A stretch of 64,000 bases of DNA, from NCBI RefSeq assembly GCF_002205895.1, contig NZ_NJDE01000002.1, positions 496,001 to 560,000 of the forward strand, read 5' to 3'. The position numbers were made by a program, and so were the translations under genes. This DNA is from Saccharibacillus sp. O23. Its GTDB lineage: Bacteria > Bacillota > Bacilli > Paenibacillales > Paenibacillaceae. Below the pieces are notes generated by a model, which made no database searches, was not told where the DNA came from, and was given only the letters and a program-made list of their open reading frames with translations. Each line of letters opens with the position of its first letter. Position 1 is the first letter of the stretch. Shown piece after piece: positions 25,572 to 34,503 of the stretch.

Positions 25572-26753
25572 TCAGGCCGTGTTTTTCTCGAAGTTTTTGC
25601 CTGCTTGTCCCCGGAAAAAGAACCCCAGCAGGCCGAACAGCGCATAAGCGCCGCCCATCAGCCAGAACAACAGGAACGGCGAACCGTGCTGCATGCCGTA
25701 CCCGCCGATTCCCGGCCCGGCCATGCTCCCGATGCTGAAATGAAACGAAGCGACCACGTTCGCCGACGGTATCAATCCTTTCGGCAGCAGATCGGCGGCG
25801 TAGGCCATCCCCAGCGAGTAGAACGAGCCGACCAACCCGCCCGCCGAAGCGAACAGCAGGATATTGCTCCAGAGATGCGTGCCGGCCAGCGGGACGAGCG
25901 CAAACAGCAGACCGCCGCAGATGCCGGCCGTGATCAAGATCGGACGGCGGCCGAACTTGTCGCTGAGCATGCCGAGCGGCAGCTGCAAGATCAAGCCGCC
26001 GATCCCGACGCAGAGCAGCAGCAGCGCGATGTCTTCTTTGGCCAATCCGATGCGCAGTCCGTAGACCGGGAAATTCCCGTTCAGCGAAGCTTCCATGTAT
26101 CCGTACAAGAAAGCGGGAACCAGAGCGAACCACGCATACCGGTAAATTTTCGGAAAACGCGAAAACCCGGCGGAATGATGCGCTTCCCGTTCCGGCCGGT
26201 ATTCCGGAAGGAAACGCATGACGAGCAGCAGCACCAGCAGGAACAAGAATGCCAGCGCGACGAACGGAATGTAATGCCCGTAATCGACCAACCCGATGCC
26301 GAGCGGTCCGACGCTGAAGCCGATGCCGTAAGACATGCCGTACAAAGACAGATTGCGCCCCCGGTTTTCGGCGGGCGTGACCAGCAGCACCCACAATTGG
26401 GCCACGTAATTCAATGCGCTGTCGCCGGCTCCGACGATCAAGCGCAGCACGAACCAGACGCCGATTCCCGGAATCAGCGGGAACAGAGGCAGCGCGATCA
26501 TGACCATCAACAGGCCGCCGATCAGCAGCTTTTTGAAGCCGACTACGCCGACGAGGCGTTCGGCCGCCAGCGTCATGGCAAAAGATCCGATGTACAGCGC
26601 CGCCGAGTTCAAACCGTTGACCGAAGCGGAAATCCCCTGCTGTTCGAGCAAGATGGAGAGCAAAGGAAGCAGCAGCCCTTGACTCAGCCCCGCCATGACG
26701 ACGACGCCGAGCAGAATGTAGTACGAATATTTGGAATGTGAAGACAACGGCAT
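25572..26753 (-). CDS. Major facilitator superfamily transporter
   Basis: Twelve-span transporter of 393 residues, all hydrophobic segments of the expected spacing with a long central cytoplasmic loop after about residue 190 (PEYRPEREAHHSAGFSRFPK). The MFS motif A is in the loop between spans 8 and 9 (GMLSDKFGRRP), with a weaker copy after span 2 (AERLVGVVGFKK). The pattern is that of drug/sugar efflux-type exporters (DHA1-like). The ATG at 26753 has AAAGGAAGG upstream. It is divergent from the ArsR-like regulator, separated by a region with three 15-bp direct repeats and a small palindrome, so regulation by that neighbour is likely. Substrate unknown. Confidence 0.88.
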   Translation of the reverse strand: MPLSSHSKYSYYILLGVVVMAGLSQGLLLPLLSILLEQQGISASVNGLNSAALYIGSFAMTLAAERLVGVVGFKKLLIGGLLMVMIALPLFPLIPGIGVWFVLRLIVGAGDSALNYVAQLWVLLVTPAENRGRNLSLYGMSYGIGFSVGPLGIGLVDYGHYIPFVALAFLFLLVLLLVMRFLPEYRPEREAHHSAGFSRFPKIYRYAWFALVPAFLYGYMEASLNGNFPVYGLRIGLAKEDIALLLLCVGIGGLILQLPLGMLSDKFGRRPILITAGICGGLLFALVPLAGTHLWSNILLFASAGGLVGSFYSLGMAYAADLLPKGLIPSANVVASFHFSIGSMAGPGIGGYGMQHGSPFLLFWLMGGAYALFGLLGFFFRGQAGKNFEKNTA

Positions 26754-26782
26754 TTCCTTCCTTTCGATGCGAATCAAGAGTT

Positions 26783-26827
26783 GACAAAGCAGTAGCAGAC
26801 AAGGTAGTAGTGGACAAGTTCATGCGT
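26783..26827. repeat. Three 15-bp direct repeats between the MFS and regulator genes
   Basis: Copies GACAAAGCAGTAGCA (26783), GACAAGGTAGTAGTG (26798) and the degenerate GACAAGTTCATGCGT (26813) in head-to-tail order with no gap. They lie upstream of both divergent genes and overlap the -35 of the regulator promoter. Confidence 0.7.
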
Positions 26828-26845
26828 TAACCTACATAATAGGTT
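26811..26845 (+). promoter_or_regulatory. Promoter and operator-like palindrome of the ArsR-like gene
   Basis: TGGACA (26811-26816), 18 nt, CATAAT (26835-26840). The inverted repeat AACCTACATAATAGGTT (26829-26845) covers the -10, which suits repression of the gene, probably by its own product. Confidence 0.55.
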
Positions 26846-26882
26846 CAAACGGCAGACGATGTTCGGCATAGGAGGTTATGGT

Positions 26883-27803
26883 TTGAATAATTACGAAGTC
26901 AAGATCGACGTATCCGAGATTTACGAACTTCTCGGCAGCTTTATGGTACATATCACGAAAAAGTGGCTCCCGAACCTCGATATCGGCGCGCAGTGGTCCG
27001 CCGATGCCGAAGCCGGGATGCCGCCCGATATGCAGCAGCGCTTCCTCGAAGCTGCCGAGTGGCCGTTCCTCGACTTTGACGCCCTGTACGCGCTGGTGAT
27101 CGAACGCGAAGCGGACGAAGACATTCCCGCTTTCCTCGACCGTCTGCTGACCGAACCGGCGGAACGTCTGTTGGAGCGGATCTCCCCTCAGCTTCCGCTG
27201 TTGACGCAGGGCGACATGAGCCGAATCCAGAGGGATTACACGCCGCTGCTTAAATCGTGGTATACTTATTACTTTAAAAATATTCGCGAAGCTCTTTTGC
27301 CCTTGATCGAAGAAGATGCCGCGGAAAAGCTCGAACTGCTGCAAAAAATGGACGCGAGCGCTCTGGTCGAATACGCGTCGGGCGGTCTTGTCGTCGAAAC
27401 GCCGCTCGATCTGAAAACGGTGATCCTGTTCCCGACCGTGCACAACCGGCCGATGAACACGTACTGTTTCTATCAGAACGTGCTGTTGATTCAATATCCG
27501 GTCGATGTGCCTGAGCCGGACGAAGACGAACCGCCTACCGTTCTGCTGCGCATGACCCGCGCGCTTGCCATGCCCGACCGGCTCAAGCTTCTGCGTTATG
27601 TCGCCGACCAACCTCGTTCCCTGCTTGAGATGGAACGCGATCTGGGGCAGCCTGCGGAGGCGCTGAAGCATCATATGGTGCTGCTGCGAACCGCCGGACT
27701 GCTGCGCACCTATATCGGAGAACAATCCAACGAAAAATTCAGCATACGTCCCGACGGGGCATCGGAATTGCAAATGTTTCTGGAATCGTATCTGCGCTTG
27801 TAA
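26883..27803 (+). CDS. ArsR-like winged-helix regulator with a large N-terminal domain
   Basis: Protein of 306 residues with a C-terminal winged-helix domain (about residues 215-300: RMTRALAMPDRLKLLRYVADQPRSLLEMERDLGQPAEALKHHMVLLRTAGLL), the ArsR-type fold with the recognition helix in AEALKHHMVLLR. The first 210 residues form a soluble mixed alpha/beta domain rich in acidic residues that I do not recognise and that may sense a ligand. The best start is the TTG at 26883 with AGGAGG 6 nt upstream; an ATG 24 bp earlier has no ribosome site. It is divergent from an MFS transporter, the common exporter-regulator layout. Confidence 0.82.
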   Translation: MNNYEVKIDVSEIYELLGSFMVHITKKWLPNLDIGAQWSADAEAGMPPDMQQRFLEAAEWPFLDFDALYALVIEREADEDIPAFLDRLLTEPAERLLERISPQLPLLTQGDMSRIQRDYTPLLKSWYTYYFKNIREALLPLIEEDAAEKLELLQKMDASALVEYASGGLVVETPLDLKTVILFPTVHNRPMNTYCFYQNVLLIQYPVDVPEPDEDEPPTVLLRMTRALAMPDRLKLLRYVADQPRSLLEMERDLGQPAEALKHHMVLLRTAGLLRTYIGEQSNEKFSIRPDGASELQMFLESYLRL

Positions 27804-27865
27804 TCGAATTCTCTGAAGCGCCTCGCGCCGAAGCCCCGCCGGGATCTCAGAAGGAGTGACATCCC

Positions 27866-28630
27866 ATGACGGGCCCATACAAACAACATCTGATTTTCGA
27901 TCTCGACGATACGCTCGTCTACTGCAACAAATATTTCGACCTGATACTGGACGAATTCTTCGCTCTCATGACCGACTGGTTCGCCGATTACGGGCTGAAC
28001 GTCGAACAAGTCCGCGAGAAGCAGCTCGAGCTGGATATCGCCGGCGTTCATGTCGTCGGTTTCGCCAGCCATCATTTTCCCGAATCGCTGATCGCGACGT
28101 ATCGCTATTTCGCCCAAGTCTACGGACGGATCGGCAGCGCTTCGGAAGAAGCCAAACTGATGAAGCTCGGACTCAGCGTATACGATCAGGAGGTCGAAGC
28201 GTATCCCGGCATGGTCGAGACGCTCGAACGGCTGCGCGGCGAAGGCCACGGCTTGTATCTCTACACCGGCGGCGAAGACAAGATCCAGCAGCGCAAGATC
28301 GATCAGATGAAGCTCGGCACCTACTTCGGCGGCGATATCTTTATCCGTCAGCACAAGAACGTGCAGGCGCTGGAAGGCATACTGCAAGCCAAGTCCCTGC
28401 CTCGCTCCGCCACTTGGATGATCGGCAATTCGCTGCGGACGGATATCGCGCCCGCGCTGACGGCCGATCTCAACGCGATTTATTTGAAGCAGGAACGCGA
28501 ATGGGCGTATAACCTCGTCGATCTGGATCATTCGTCCAAAGGCACGCTGCATACGGTATCGAAGCTGCCCGAAGTTCCGGAGCTGATCGACCGTCACGTA
28601 CGCGCTTCTTTCCAAAAACGGACCCTTTAA
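27866..28630 (+). CDS. HAD superfamily hydrolase
   Basis: Predicted phosphatase of 254 residues. Motif I is FDLDDTLVY near the N-terminus, with the nucleophile and acid/base Asp; motif II is LYLYTGG; motif III Lys lies in QRKIDQMKLG; motif IV is MIGNSLRTDI. The cap is inserted after motif I (C1 type, helical). The ATG at 27866 has AGAAGGAGTG upstream. It follows the ArsR-like gene by 60 bp and may be cotranscribed. Its stop overlaps the end of the convergent topB gene and the terminator hairpin lies across both 3' ends. Substrate unknown. Confidence 0.88.
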   Translation: MTGPYKQHLIFDLDDTLVYCNKYFDLILDEFFALMTDWFADYGLNVEQVREKQLELDIAGVHVVGFASHHFPESLIATYRYFAQVYGRIGSASEEAKLMKLGLSVYDQEVEAYPGMVETLERLRGEGHGLYLYTGGEDKIQQRKIDQMKLGTYFGGDIFIRQHKNVQALEGILQAKSLPRSATWMIGNSLRTDIAPALTADLNAIYLKQEREWAYNLVDLDHSSKGTLHTVSKLPEVPELIDRHVRASFQKRTL

Positions 28631-28650
28631 ACAGGGCCCGTTTTTTTCTT
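28618..28650 (+). terminator. Terminator overlapping the ends of the HAD and topB genes
   Basis: ACGGACCCT / AGGGCCCGT with one internal mismatch, followed by seven T. The stem spans the HAD stop codon and the last codons of topB. Confidence 0.75.
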
Positions 28651-30939
28651 GTCCGCCGGTCGGTCCGGTCGCTGCTGCGTCCGGTTGTCCGAACGATCGG
28701 GGAACAAGAAATCCAGCTTTTTGCGCTCGCCGTTCCAAGACAGCGCCGCGTCGAACGTTTTATCGCCTTTCGCGAATCCTTTGAGCACCAGCGTCTGTCC
28801 TTTGTCGAGCAGCCGCTTGACCTGCGTTTCGGAGATCGATTTGCCCAGAATCTTTTTGGAAATCGTGAACAGGCAGGACGGATAACCGGTACAGCCGTAC
28901 AGCTTTTTCTTATCGACGACCGGTTTGCCGCAGATCGGACAGGCTCCGAGTTCCGGAGATCCGCCGCCTTCCTTCGCTCCGGGAGCTCCGTTCCCTTTGC
29001 CTCCGCCGGAACGATTGTAAGCGGGACGTTCTTCGCCGCTCGGCAGTTCGACCGTAAACGACCAGCCTTTCTCCGCGGCGATCGCATCGGATACGATCTT
29101 CTGCGCCAGACGCTGAGCCTGCTCCATGAACGCTTTCGGCGATTCCTGGCCTTGACCGATCTCGCCCAGACGCTGCTCCCATTTGGCCGTCATTTCCGCC
29201 GAAGCCAGAACGCTTTCGCCGAGCGCTTCGATCAGCACCGTGCCTTTGTTGGTCGCGTACACCATATTTTTGCGGACGTCGATATACTGGCGGTCTTTCA
29301 ATCCGCCGATGATGCCCGCCCGCGTCGCTTCCGTCCCTAACCCCTCCGTGCGCTGAAGCACTTTTTCGAGTTCGGCGTTGTCGAGATGTTTGCCGGCCGT
29401 TTTCATCAGCGTGATCAATTGGCCTTCGGTGTAGCGTTTCGGCGGCTGCGTTTTGCCTTCTTTGACCTGAATATCCGCAACGGTTCCGGCATCGCCTTCT
29501 TTGACGGGCGGCAGCACGGACAGATCTTCGTCGTCTTCTTCTTTGTCGCTTTTGTCTTCCTCTTTGCCCGGCTTGGCTTTTTTCTTGGGCGTATTGTCGT
29601 ACAGCACTTTGCGCCAGCCTTCCTGCACGATCACTTTGCCTTTGGTCATAAAAGGATCGCGGCCGTCCACCAACGTAACGAGGTTCGTATAATCGATGAT
29701 CGCTTTCTCTTCGTGAGCGGCGATCAGGCGTTTGGCGATCAAGAGATATAAATTCAGATGCATGCCTTGAAGTTTGCCGGGCGTCGGCACTTGCTCGGTC
29801 GGGATGATCGCGTAGTGGTCTCCGACTTTGGCGGCGTTCACGTACCGTTTATTGCCGATCAGCGTCGGTTTCGGCGCGGGCAGGAACGGTTTGAGTTCGT
29901 TGAATCCGGCGAGTTTTTGCAAAATATCGGGAAACTGCTTGGCTTCTTCGTCCGTCACGTACGACGAATCGGAACGCGGGTACGAAATATAGCCGTCCAG
30001 ATACAACTGCTGCAAACCGCTCAGCGTGTCCTGCGGCGAATATTTGAAGATCTGGTTGGCGGACGCTTGCAGCGACGACAAGGAAAACAACTGAGGCGGC
30101 TGGAACTCTTTGCGCTCCGTTTCGATCGAATCCACGACCGCGTTTTTGCCTTCGCAGCGGGCGCGAATCTCTTCCGCTTCTTCCGGCGTCTTCAGCCGCG
30201 TTTCTTCGCCTTTGAACCAAGTGCCTTCGTACTCCGCGCCGTTGATCTCGAATTTCGCTTTGACTTCCCAGAACGGTTCCGGTTTGAAATTGGCGATTTC
30301 TTTCTCCCGGGCGACGATCAGCGCAAGCGTCGGACTCTGCACCCGTCCCGTGGAGAAAACGCCCTGTACGCCGCGGCGTTGGAACAGCAGCGAATACACG
30401 CGCGAGCCGTTCATGCCGACCAGCCAGTCCGCGCAGGAGCGGCTGACCGCTTCGTAATACAGATTGCGCGTTTCGCCTTCGTCTTTGAGATTAGCGAATC
30501 CCTGCTCGACCGCCCGGGGCGTCAGCGACGAGATCCACAGCCGCTTCATCGGTTTCTTGATCCCGCTGAGCTGAATAATGATCCGTACGATATATTCCCC
30601 TTCCCGCCCGGCGTCGCTCGCGATGATGATCCCGTCCACTTCGGGGCGCTTCAGCAGGTCTTTCAGCAGATTGAACTGTTTGGCTTTCGACGGGGTGATG
30701 CGATGTTTGAATTTGCCCGGCAGAATCGGCAGGCTGTCGAGACTCCAACGCTTGTAGGCCGGATCGTACTCCTCCGGCGGCACAAGCTCGCAAATATGCC
30801 CGACCGCCCAACTGACATAAGCGCCGTCCGGAAACGCGGGGCAGCGGGCGATCTCGATATATCCTTGTGTTTTTTTGTGTGGAAACGGTGCGGCCAGCTT
30901 CGCTCCCTGGTCGGGTTTCTCCGCAATGATAAGCTGCAA
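28627..30939 (-). CDS. topB: DNA topoisomerase III
   Basis: Type IA topoisomerase of 770 residues that passes single strands and resolves recombination or replication intermediates. The Toprim domain includes LIIAEKPDQGAKLA and the metal site IIIASDAGREGEYI; the catalytic Tyr is in DGYISYPRSDSSY; further family motifs are STGRVQSPTLALIV and LGTEATRAGII. A Lys/Glu-rich insert (about 480-500) and one C-terminal zinc ribbon (CPICGKPVVDKKKLYGC, then CLF) follow. The start is a TTG at 30939 with AGGAGG 8 nt upstream; the in-frame TTG 24 bp earlier overlaps that ribosome site and is rejected. No mobile-element genes are near, so this is probably the chromosomal housekeeping copy. Confidence 0.94.
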   Translation of the reverse strand: MQLIIAEKPDQGAKLAAPFPHKKTQGYIEIARCPAFPDGAYVSWAVGHICELVPPEEYDPAYKRWSLDSLPILPGKFKHRITPSKAKQFNLLKDLLKRPEVDGIIIASDAGREGEYIVRIIIQLSGIKKPMKRLWISSLTPRAVEQGFANLKDEGETRNLYYEAVSRSCADWLVGMNGSRVYSLLFQRRGVQGVFSTGRVQSPTLALIVAREKEIANFKPEPFWEVKAKFEINGAEYEGTWFKGEETRLKTPEEAEEIRARCEGKNAVVDSIETERKEFQPPQLFSLSSLQASANQIFKYSPQDTLSGLQQLYLDGYISYPRSDSSYVTDEEAKQFPDILQKLAGFNELKPFLPAPKPTLIGNKRYVNAAKVGDHYAIIPTEQVPTPGKLQGMHLNLYLLIAKRLIAAHEEKAIIDYTNLVTLVDGRDPFMTKGKVIVQEGWRKVLYDNTPKKKAKPGKEEDKSDKEEDDEDLSVLPPVKEGDAGTVADIQVKEGKTQPPKRYTEGQLITLMKTAGKHLDNAELEKVLQRTEGLGTEATRAGIIGGLKDRQYIDVRKNMVYATNKGTVLIEALGESVLASAEMTAKWEQRLGEIGQGQESPKAFMEQAQRLAQKIVSDAIAAEKGWSFTVELPSGEERPAYNRSGGGKGNGAPGAKEGGGSPELGACPICGKPVVDKKKLYGCTGYPSCLFTISKKILGKSISETQVKRLLDKGQTLVLKGFAKGDKTFDAALSWNGERKKLDFLFPDRSDNRTQQRPDRPADKKKTGPV

Positions 30940-31206
30940 GTTGATCTCCTCCTGTGGGTTCAAGCAAGCAAAAGGCCGAGAGGACCCCTCCCGGCCCGCT
31001 TGGCCACGTGTCTTCGAACCTATATCCGAATATTTATTTTAGCATGCAGGAACGGTTTGTGCCAGCAGCAGACAGAAAATACGAAGTGCATACACGTGTG
31101 ATGTGAATGTTATTTTATATGACTCAATTCTTGCCATTCGTTAAAAAAATCTTTATTTATCGTTTTTGGTGTTATATAATATCACCAATAGTTACTTGTT
31201 AAGCAT

Positions 31207-31235
31207 AAAAAAAGGCCGTGCCCGAGGCACGACCT
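31207..31235 (-). terminator. Intrinsic terminator of gltD
   Basis: Minus strand AGGTCGTGCC, TCG loop, GGCACGGCCT then seven T (one T-G pair in the stem). Confidence 0.85.
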
Positions 31236-31238
31236 TTC

Positions 31239-31260
31239 CGATCCGTTCGCGAACGGATCG
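31239..31260. repeat. Perfect 22-bp palindrome
   Basis: Two 11-bp halves, CGATCCGTTCG and its exact complement, with no spacer. It lies between the gltD stop codon and the gltD terminator. Confidence 0.9.
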
Positions 31261-31282
31261 AATCTATTGCTAATCATCGAGA

Positions 31283-32773
31283 TTAAGCGAGAACGCTGGC
31301 TCCCATCAAGAACTTATCGACTTCGCGCGCGGCTTCGCGACCTTCGTTGATCGCCCAGACCACCAAGCTCTGACCGCGACGCATGTCTCCGGCCGCGAAT
31401 ACTTTGTCCACGTTCGTTTTGTAGTCGCCGTATTTGGCTTTGACGTTCGTCCAACGGTCCGTCGCAAGTCCGAGCTGCTGCGCCAAGGTTTGTTCCGGTC
31501 CGTCGAAACCGATCGCGATCAGCGCCATCTGCGCCGGGAATACGCGTTCCGTGCCTTCGATCGGAGCATAAATCTTACGACCGGTCTCCGGGTCTACGGT
31601 ACGTTGGATTTGAATGGTATGCAGCTCTTTCAAGTTGCCTTCTTCGTCGCCGACGAATTTGGTCGTCATGATCGAGAATTCGCGCGGATCGTCGCCGAAG
31701 ATCGCTTTGGCTTCTTCCTGCGCATAATCCAGCGTATAGACATTCGGGAATTGCGGCCACGGATTGGACGCCATATCGCGTTCAAGCGGGGCTTTTTGGT
31801 GCGTGCCGAACTGCGTGATGCTGCTGCAGCCGTGACGCAGGGAAGTCGCCACGCAGTCGGAACCGGTATCCCCGCCGCCGATCACGATCACGTCTTTGCC
31901 GGCTGCCGAGATATAATTGCCGTCTTCGAGACCGGAATCCAGATAGCTTTTGATCGTGCCGTTCAAGAAATCCATCGCGTAAGTGACGCCTTTGAGATTG
32001 CTGCCTTCAATGTTGAATTCTCGCGGCTTCGTTGCACCGCCGCAAAGCACGACAGCGTCATAGTCGTCCATCAACTGCTGTGCCGGGATATCTTTGCCGA
32101 TCTCCGTCGAAGTGACGAACGTGATGCCTTCCGCGGCCAACAGATCGACCCGGCGCTGCACGACGCTTTTTTCGAGTTTCATCGACGGAATGCCGTAAGT
32201 CAGCAGACCTCCGACACGGTCGGAACGCTCGTACACCGTCACATAATGGCCGGCCTTGTTCAGCTGAGCCGCGCAAGCCAGACCTGCCGGACCGGAGCCG
32301 ATAACCGCTACTTTATGACCCGTACGGTGCTTCGGAGGCTCGGGCTGCACCCAACCTTCCGCGAAGCCTTTCTCGATAATCGCTTCTTCGATCGTCTTGA
32401 TCGTCACCGGCTGCCCGATCAGGCCTACCGTACAAGAACCTTCGCACGGCGCCGGACAGATTCTGCCGGTAAATTCGGGGAAGTTGTTGGTCTTATGCAG
32501 ACGGTCCAACGCTTCTCTCCACTGCCCGCGGTAGACGAGGTTATTCCACTCCGGAATCAGGTTATGCACCGGACAACCGGAAGTGCCTCCGCTCATGTTG
32601 ACGCCCACATGACAATATGGCGTGCCGCAGTCCATACATCTGGCTCCCTGCGTACGCAGTTCTTCTTCCGACATATGTTTATGGAACTCTTCCCAATCTT
32701 TGACGCGCTCAAGCGGACTACGGTCCGCAGGAATCTGCCGTTTGTATTCCATAAATCCAGTAGGTGTAGACAT
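31283..32773 (-). CDS. gltD: Glutamate synthase small subunit (GltD-type)
   Basis: NADPH-dependent, FAD and [4Fe-4S] subunit of glutamate synthase, 496 residues. The N-terminal cysteine clusters are CMDCGTPYCHVGV and CPAPCEGSC; the first nucleotide-binding site is AVIGSGPAGLACAAQLNKAGHYVTVYE, the second VIVIGGGDTGSDCVATSLR, and FAD contacts the C-terminal VFAAGDMRRGQSLVVWAI. The ATG at 32773 has GGGGG about 9 nt upstream; the long upstream open frame is not coding. gltB is not adjacent on either side, which is unusual. The protein is full length, so it may pair with a distant GltB or be a stand-alone GltD-like oxidoreductase. Confidence 0.93.
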   Translation of the reverse strand: MSTPTGFMEYKRQIPADRSPLERVKDWEEFHKHMSEEELRTQGARCMDCGTPYCHVGVNMSGGTSGCPVHNLIPEWNNLVYRGQWREALDRLHKTNNFPEFTGRICPAPCEGSCTVGLIGQPVTIKTIEEAIIEKGFAEGWVQPEPPKHRTGHKVAVIGSGPAGLACAAQLNKAGHYVTVYERSDRVGGLLTYGIPSMKLEKSVVQRRVDLLAAEGITFVTSTEIGKDIPAQQLMDDYDAVVLCGGATKPREFNIEGSNLKGVTYAMDFLNGTIKSYLDSGLEDGNYISAAGKDVIVIGGGDTGSDCVATSLRHGCSSITQFGTHQKAPLERDMASNPWPQFPNVYTLDYAQEEAKAIFGDDPREFSIMTTKFVGDEEGNLKELHTIQIQRTVDPETGRKIYAPIEGTERVFPAQMALIAIGFDGPEQTLAQQLGLATDRWTNVKAKYGDYKTNVDKVFAAGDMRRGQSLVVWAINEGREAAREVDKFLMGASVLA

Positions 32774-32906
32774 CGAACGTTTCCCCCATCCCGCATAGTC
32801 CCTTGTCAACACTATTCGATCAAGAGTTGAAAGGGCCATAGTTTCTCGATATTGGCCTGCTGCTCTGCTCTCTAAGCAATCTGCTGGCAAGCGATATATT
32901 TCAACT

Positions 32907-32935
32907 ATAATACCATCTTTCATTCTGAATTTGAA
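32907..32935 (-). promoter_or_regulatory. Likely promoter of gltD
   Basis: Minus strand TTCAAA (32935-32930), 17 nt, TATTAT (32912-32907), leaving a leader of about 125 nt with no structure that I recognise. Confidence 0.45.
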
Positions 32936-32951
32936 ATAGATTATACGGAAA

Positions 32952-33449
32952 TTAATTTGTATTTTCTGAAGAACGTTCGTAAATTTCAAAAACGTACACA
33001 TACTTATTCTTTTCGTCGCGCGGACCTTCCGTCGACTGCGTCAGCTTCCAACCGTTCCAATCGACCTTCGGGAAAAAGGCGTCGCCTTCGAATTCGCCGT
33101 GCACGCGGGTGACGCGCAGACGGTCGGCCAGCGGAAGGAACAGCTCATAAATCTGCGAACCTCCGATGATCATGACCTCTTCGCCTTCGGAAGCCGCCAG
33201 TGCTTCTTCGGCCGTATGGACGACGTGCGCGCCTTCCGCGGTCCAAGAAACGTCGCGCGTCAGTACGATATTCTGCCGGTCTTTCAGAGGCTTCCCGCCG
33301 AACGACTCCCATGTCCTGCGTCCCATCACGACCGGCTTGCCGAGCGTTTGCTGTTTGAAATAAGCCATATCGGCCGGAATGCGCCAAGGAAGCGCATTAT
33401 CCCGGCCGATCAGACCGTTCGCGTCCTGTGCCCATATCATCGTAATCAT
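32952..33449 (-). CDS. dfrA: Dihydrofolate reductase
   Basis: Reduces dihydrofolate to tetrahydrofolate with NADPH. About 165 residues, normal for bacterial DHFR. Seen: ITMIWAQDANGLIGRDNALPWRIPADMAYFK with the catalytic acidic residue in the P-A-D-M helix, the NADPH motif VVMGRRTWESF, IVLTRD, and VMIIGGSQIYELFLPLADRL. The start is either the ATG 33449 used here, which fits the family N-terminus and has AAGGAG 10 nt upstream, or the ATG 33455, two codons longer. It lies 9-15 bp after thyA; thyA-dfrA pairing is classical because thymidylate synthase produces the dihydrofolate that DHFR recycles. Confidence 0.95.
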   Translation of the reverse strand: MITMIWAQDANGLIGRDNALPWRIPADMAYFKQQTLGKPVVMGRRTWESFGGKPLKDRQNIVLTRDVSWTAEGAHVVHTAEEALAASEGEEVMIIGGSQIYELFLPLADRLRVTRVHGEFEGDAFFPKVDWNGWKLTQSTEGPRDEKNKYVYVFEIYERSSENTN

Positions 33450-33464
33450 CGGCATCCTTCTCCT

Positions 33465-34259
33465 TTATACGGCGATCGGCGCTTTGATGCCCGGCTGCGG
33501 ATGGTAGTCGACGAATTCGAAGTCTTCGTAGCGGTAATCGAAGATCGAGTCGGGCTTGCGCAAAATGCGCAGCTGAGGCAGCTTGCCGGGTTCGCGTCCC
33601 AATTGTTCTTTGACTTGTTCGATATGGTTGGAATAGATATGCACGTCGCCTCCGGACCACACGAACTCGCCTACTTCCAATCCGCACTGCTGCGCGATCA
33701 TATGGGTGAGCAGCGCATAACTGGCGATATTGAAAGGAAGGCCGAGGAACGTATCGACCGAACGCATGGTCAACATGCACGACAATTTGCCGTCCGCCAC
33801 GTAGAACTGGAACAGCAAATGGCACGGAGGCAGCTTCATATTGTCGATCTCCGCCACGTTCCAAGCGCTCACGATATGCCGGCGGGAATCGGGGTTATTG
33901 CGGATCGATTCGATCACCTGGGCGATCTGGTCGAATTTGCGGCCGTCCGGACCTTCCCAAGCGCGCCACTGCGAACCGTAGACCGGTCCCAATTCTCCGT
34001 TTTCGTCCGCCCATTCGTTCCAGATGCGCACGCCGTTCTCCTGCAAATAATGAACGTTGGTGTCGCCTTTGAGGAACCAGAGCAGTTCGTGCACGATCGA
34101 TTTCAGATGCAGCTTTTTGGTCGTGAGCAGAGGAAAGCCTTCGTTCAGATCAAAATGAAGCTGCCGGCCGAATACCGATACCGTTCCGGTTCCTGTCCGA
34201 TCTCCTTTTTCCGTTCCGTTATCCAAAATGTCTTGCAGCAAGTCCAAATATTTACGCAA
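33465..34259 (-). CDS. thyA: Thymidylate synthase
   Basis: Converts dUMP and methylene-tetrahydrofolate to dTMP and dihydrofolate. 264 residues, the E. coli ThyA length. Motifs: [12 protein letters not shown] near the N-terminus, [35 protein letters not shown], the active-site Cys in [12 protein letters not shown], the dUMP phosphate/sugar region [17 protein letters not shown], and the folate-binding GIKAPIAV C-terminus. The start is a TTG at 34259 with an extended match to the ribosome consensus (AGAGAGGTGA) 5 nt upstream; a GTG nine bases earlier lies inside that site. First gene of the thyA-dfrA pair. Confidence 0.96.
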   Translation of the reverse strand: MRKYLDLLQDILDNGTEKGDRTGTGTVSVFGRQLHFDLNEGFPLLTTKKLHLKSIVHELLWFLKGDTNVHYLQENGVRIWNEWADENGELGPVYGSQWRAWEGPDGRKFDQIAQVIESIRNNPDSRRHIVSAWNVAEIDNMKLPPCHLLFQFYVADGKLSCMLTMRSVDTFLGLPFNIASYALLTHMIAQQCGLEVGEFVWSGGDVHIYSNHIEQVKEQLGREPGKLPQLRILRKPDSIFDYRYEDFEFVDYHPQPGIKAPIAV

Positions 34260-34410
34260 AAAAGTCACCTCTCTATGGGAACGTTCGAACGTTTCCCGCT
34301 CCTATTTTCGATCCTTTACCCAATCCACAATCAAGCTCGTTCCTCTAGTTTATCATGCCCGGCTCTGTAATGAACAGGCTTGACAGAAGTCGAAAAATCG
34401 ATATGCACGC

Positions 34411-34439
34411 AAAAAAAACGGATGCCAGAAGGCATCCGT
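34411..34439 (-). terminator. Intrinsic terminator of the pdh operon
   Basis: Minus strand ACGGATGCC, TTCT loop, GGCATCCGT followed by eight T, about 65 bp after the pdhD stop. Confidence 0.9.
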
Positions 34440-34503
34440 CGGCTCGGAAAACGGCCCGGTTCGCGCGCAGCGAAACCGGCATTCCGAATTCCTTATCGTT
34501 CGA

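Larger units (their letters stand above)
30940..31282. other. Intergenic region between topB and gltD
   Basis: No gene seen. It holds a terminator-like hairpin in the topB leader (GGCCGAGAGG 30974-30983 with CCTCCCGGCC 30987-30996; only four T follow on the minus strand), a weak minus-strand -10-like TAAAAT near 31040, an AT-rich stretch at 31075-31200 with the near-palindrome GGTGTTATATAATATCACC, the gltD terminator and a perfect palindrome. Confidence 0.7.

Noticed and set aside
30990-31040. A tRNA on the minus strand, suggested by GGTTCGAA near 31012.
   Set aside because: No acceptor stem, anticodon arm or CCA can be built around it.
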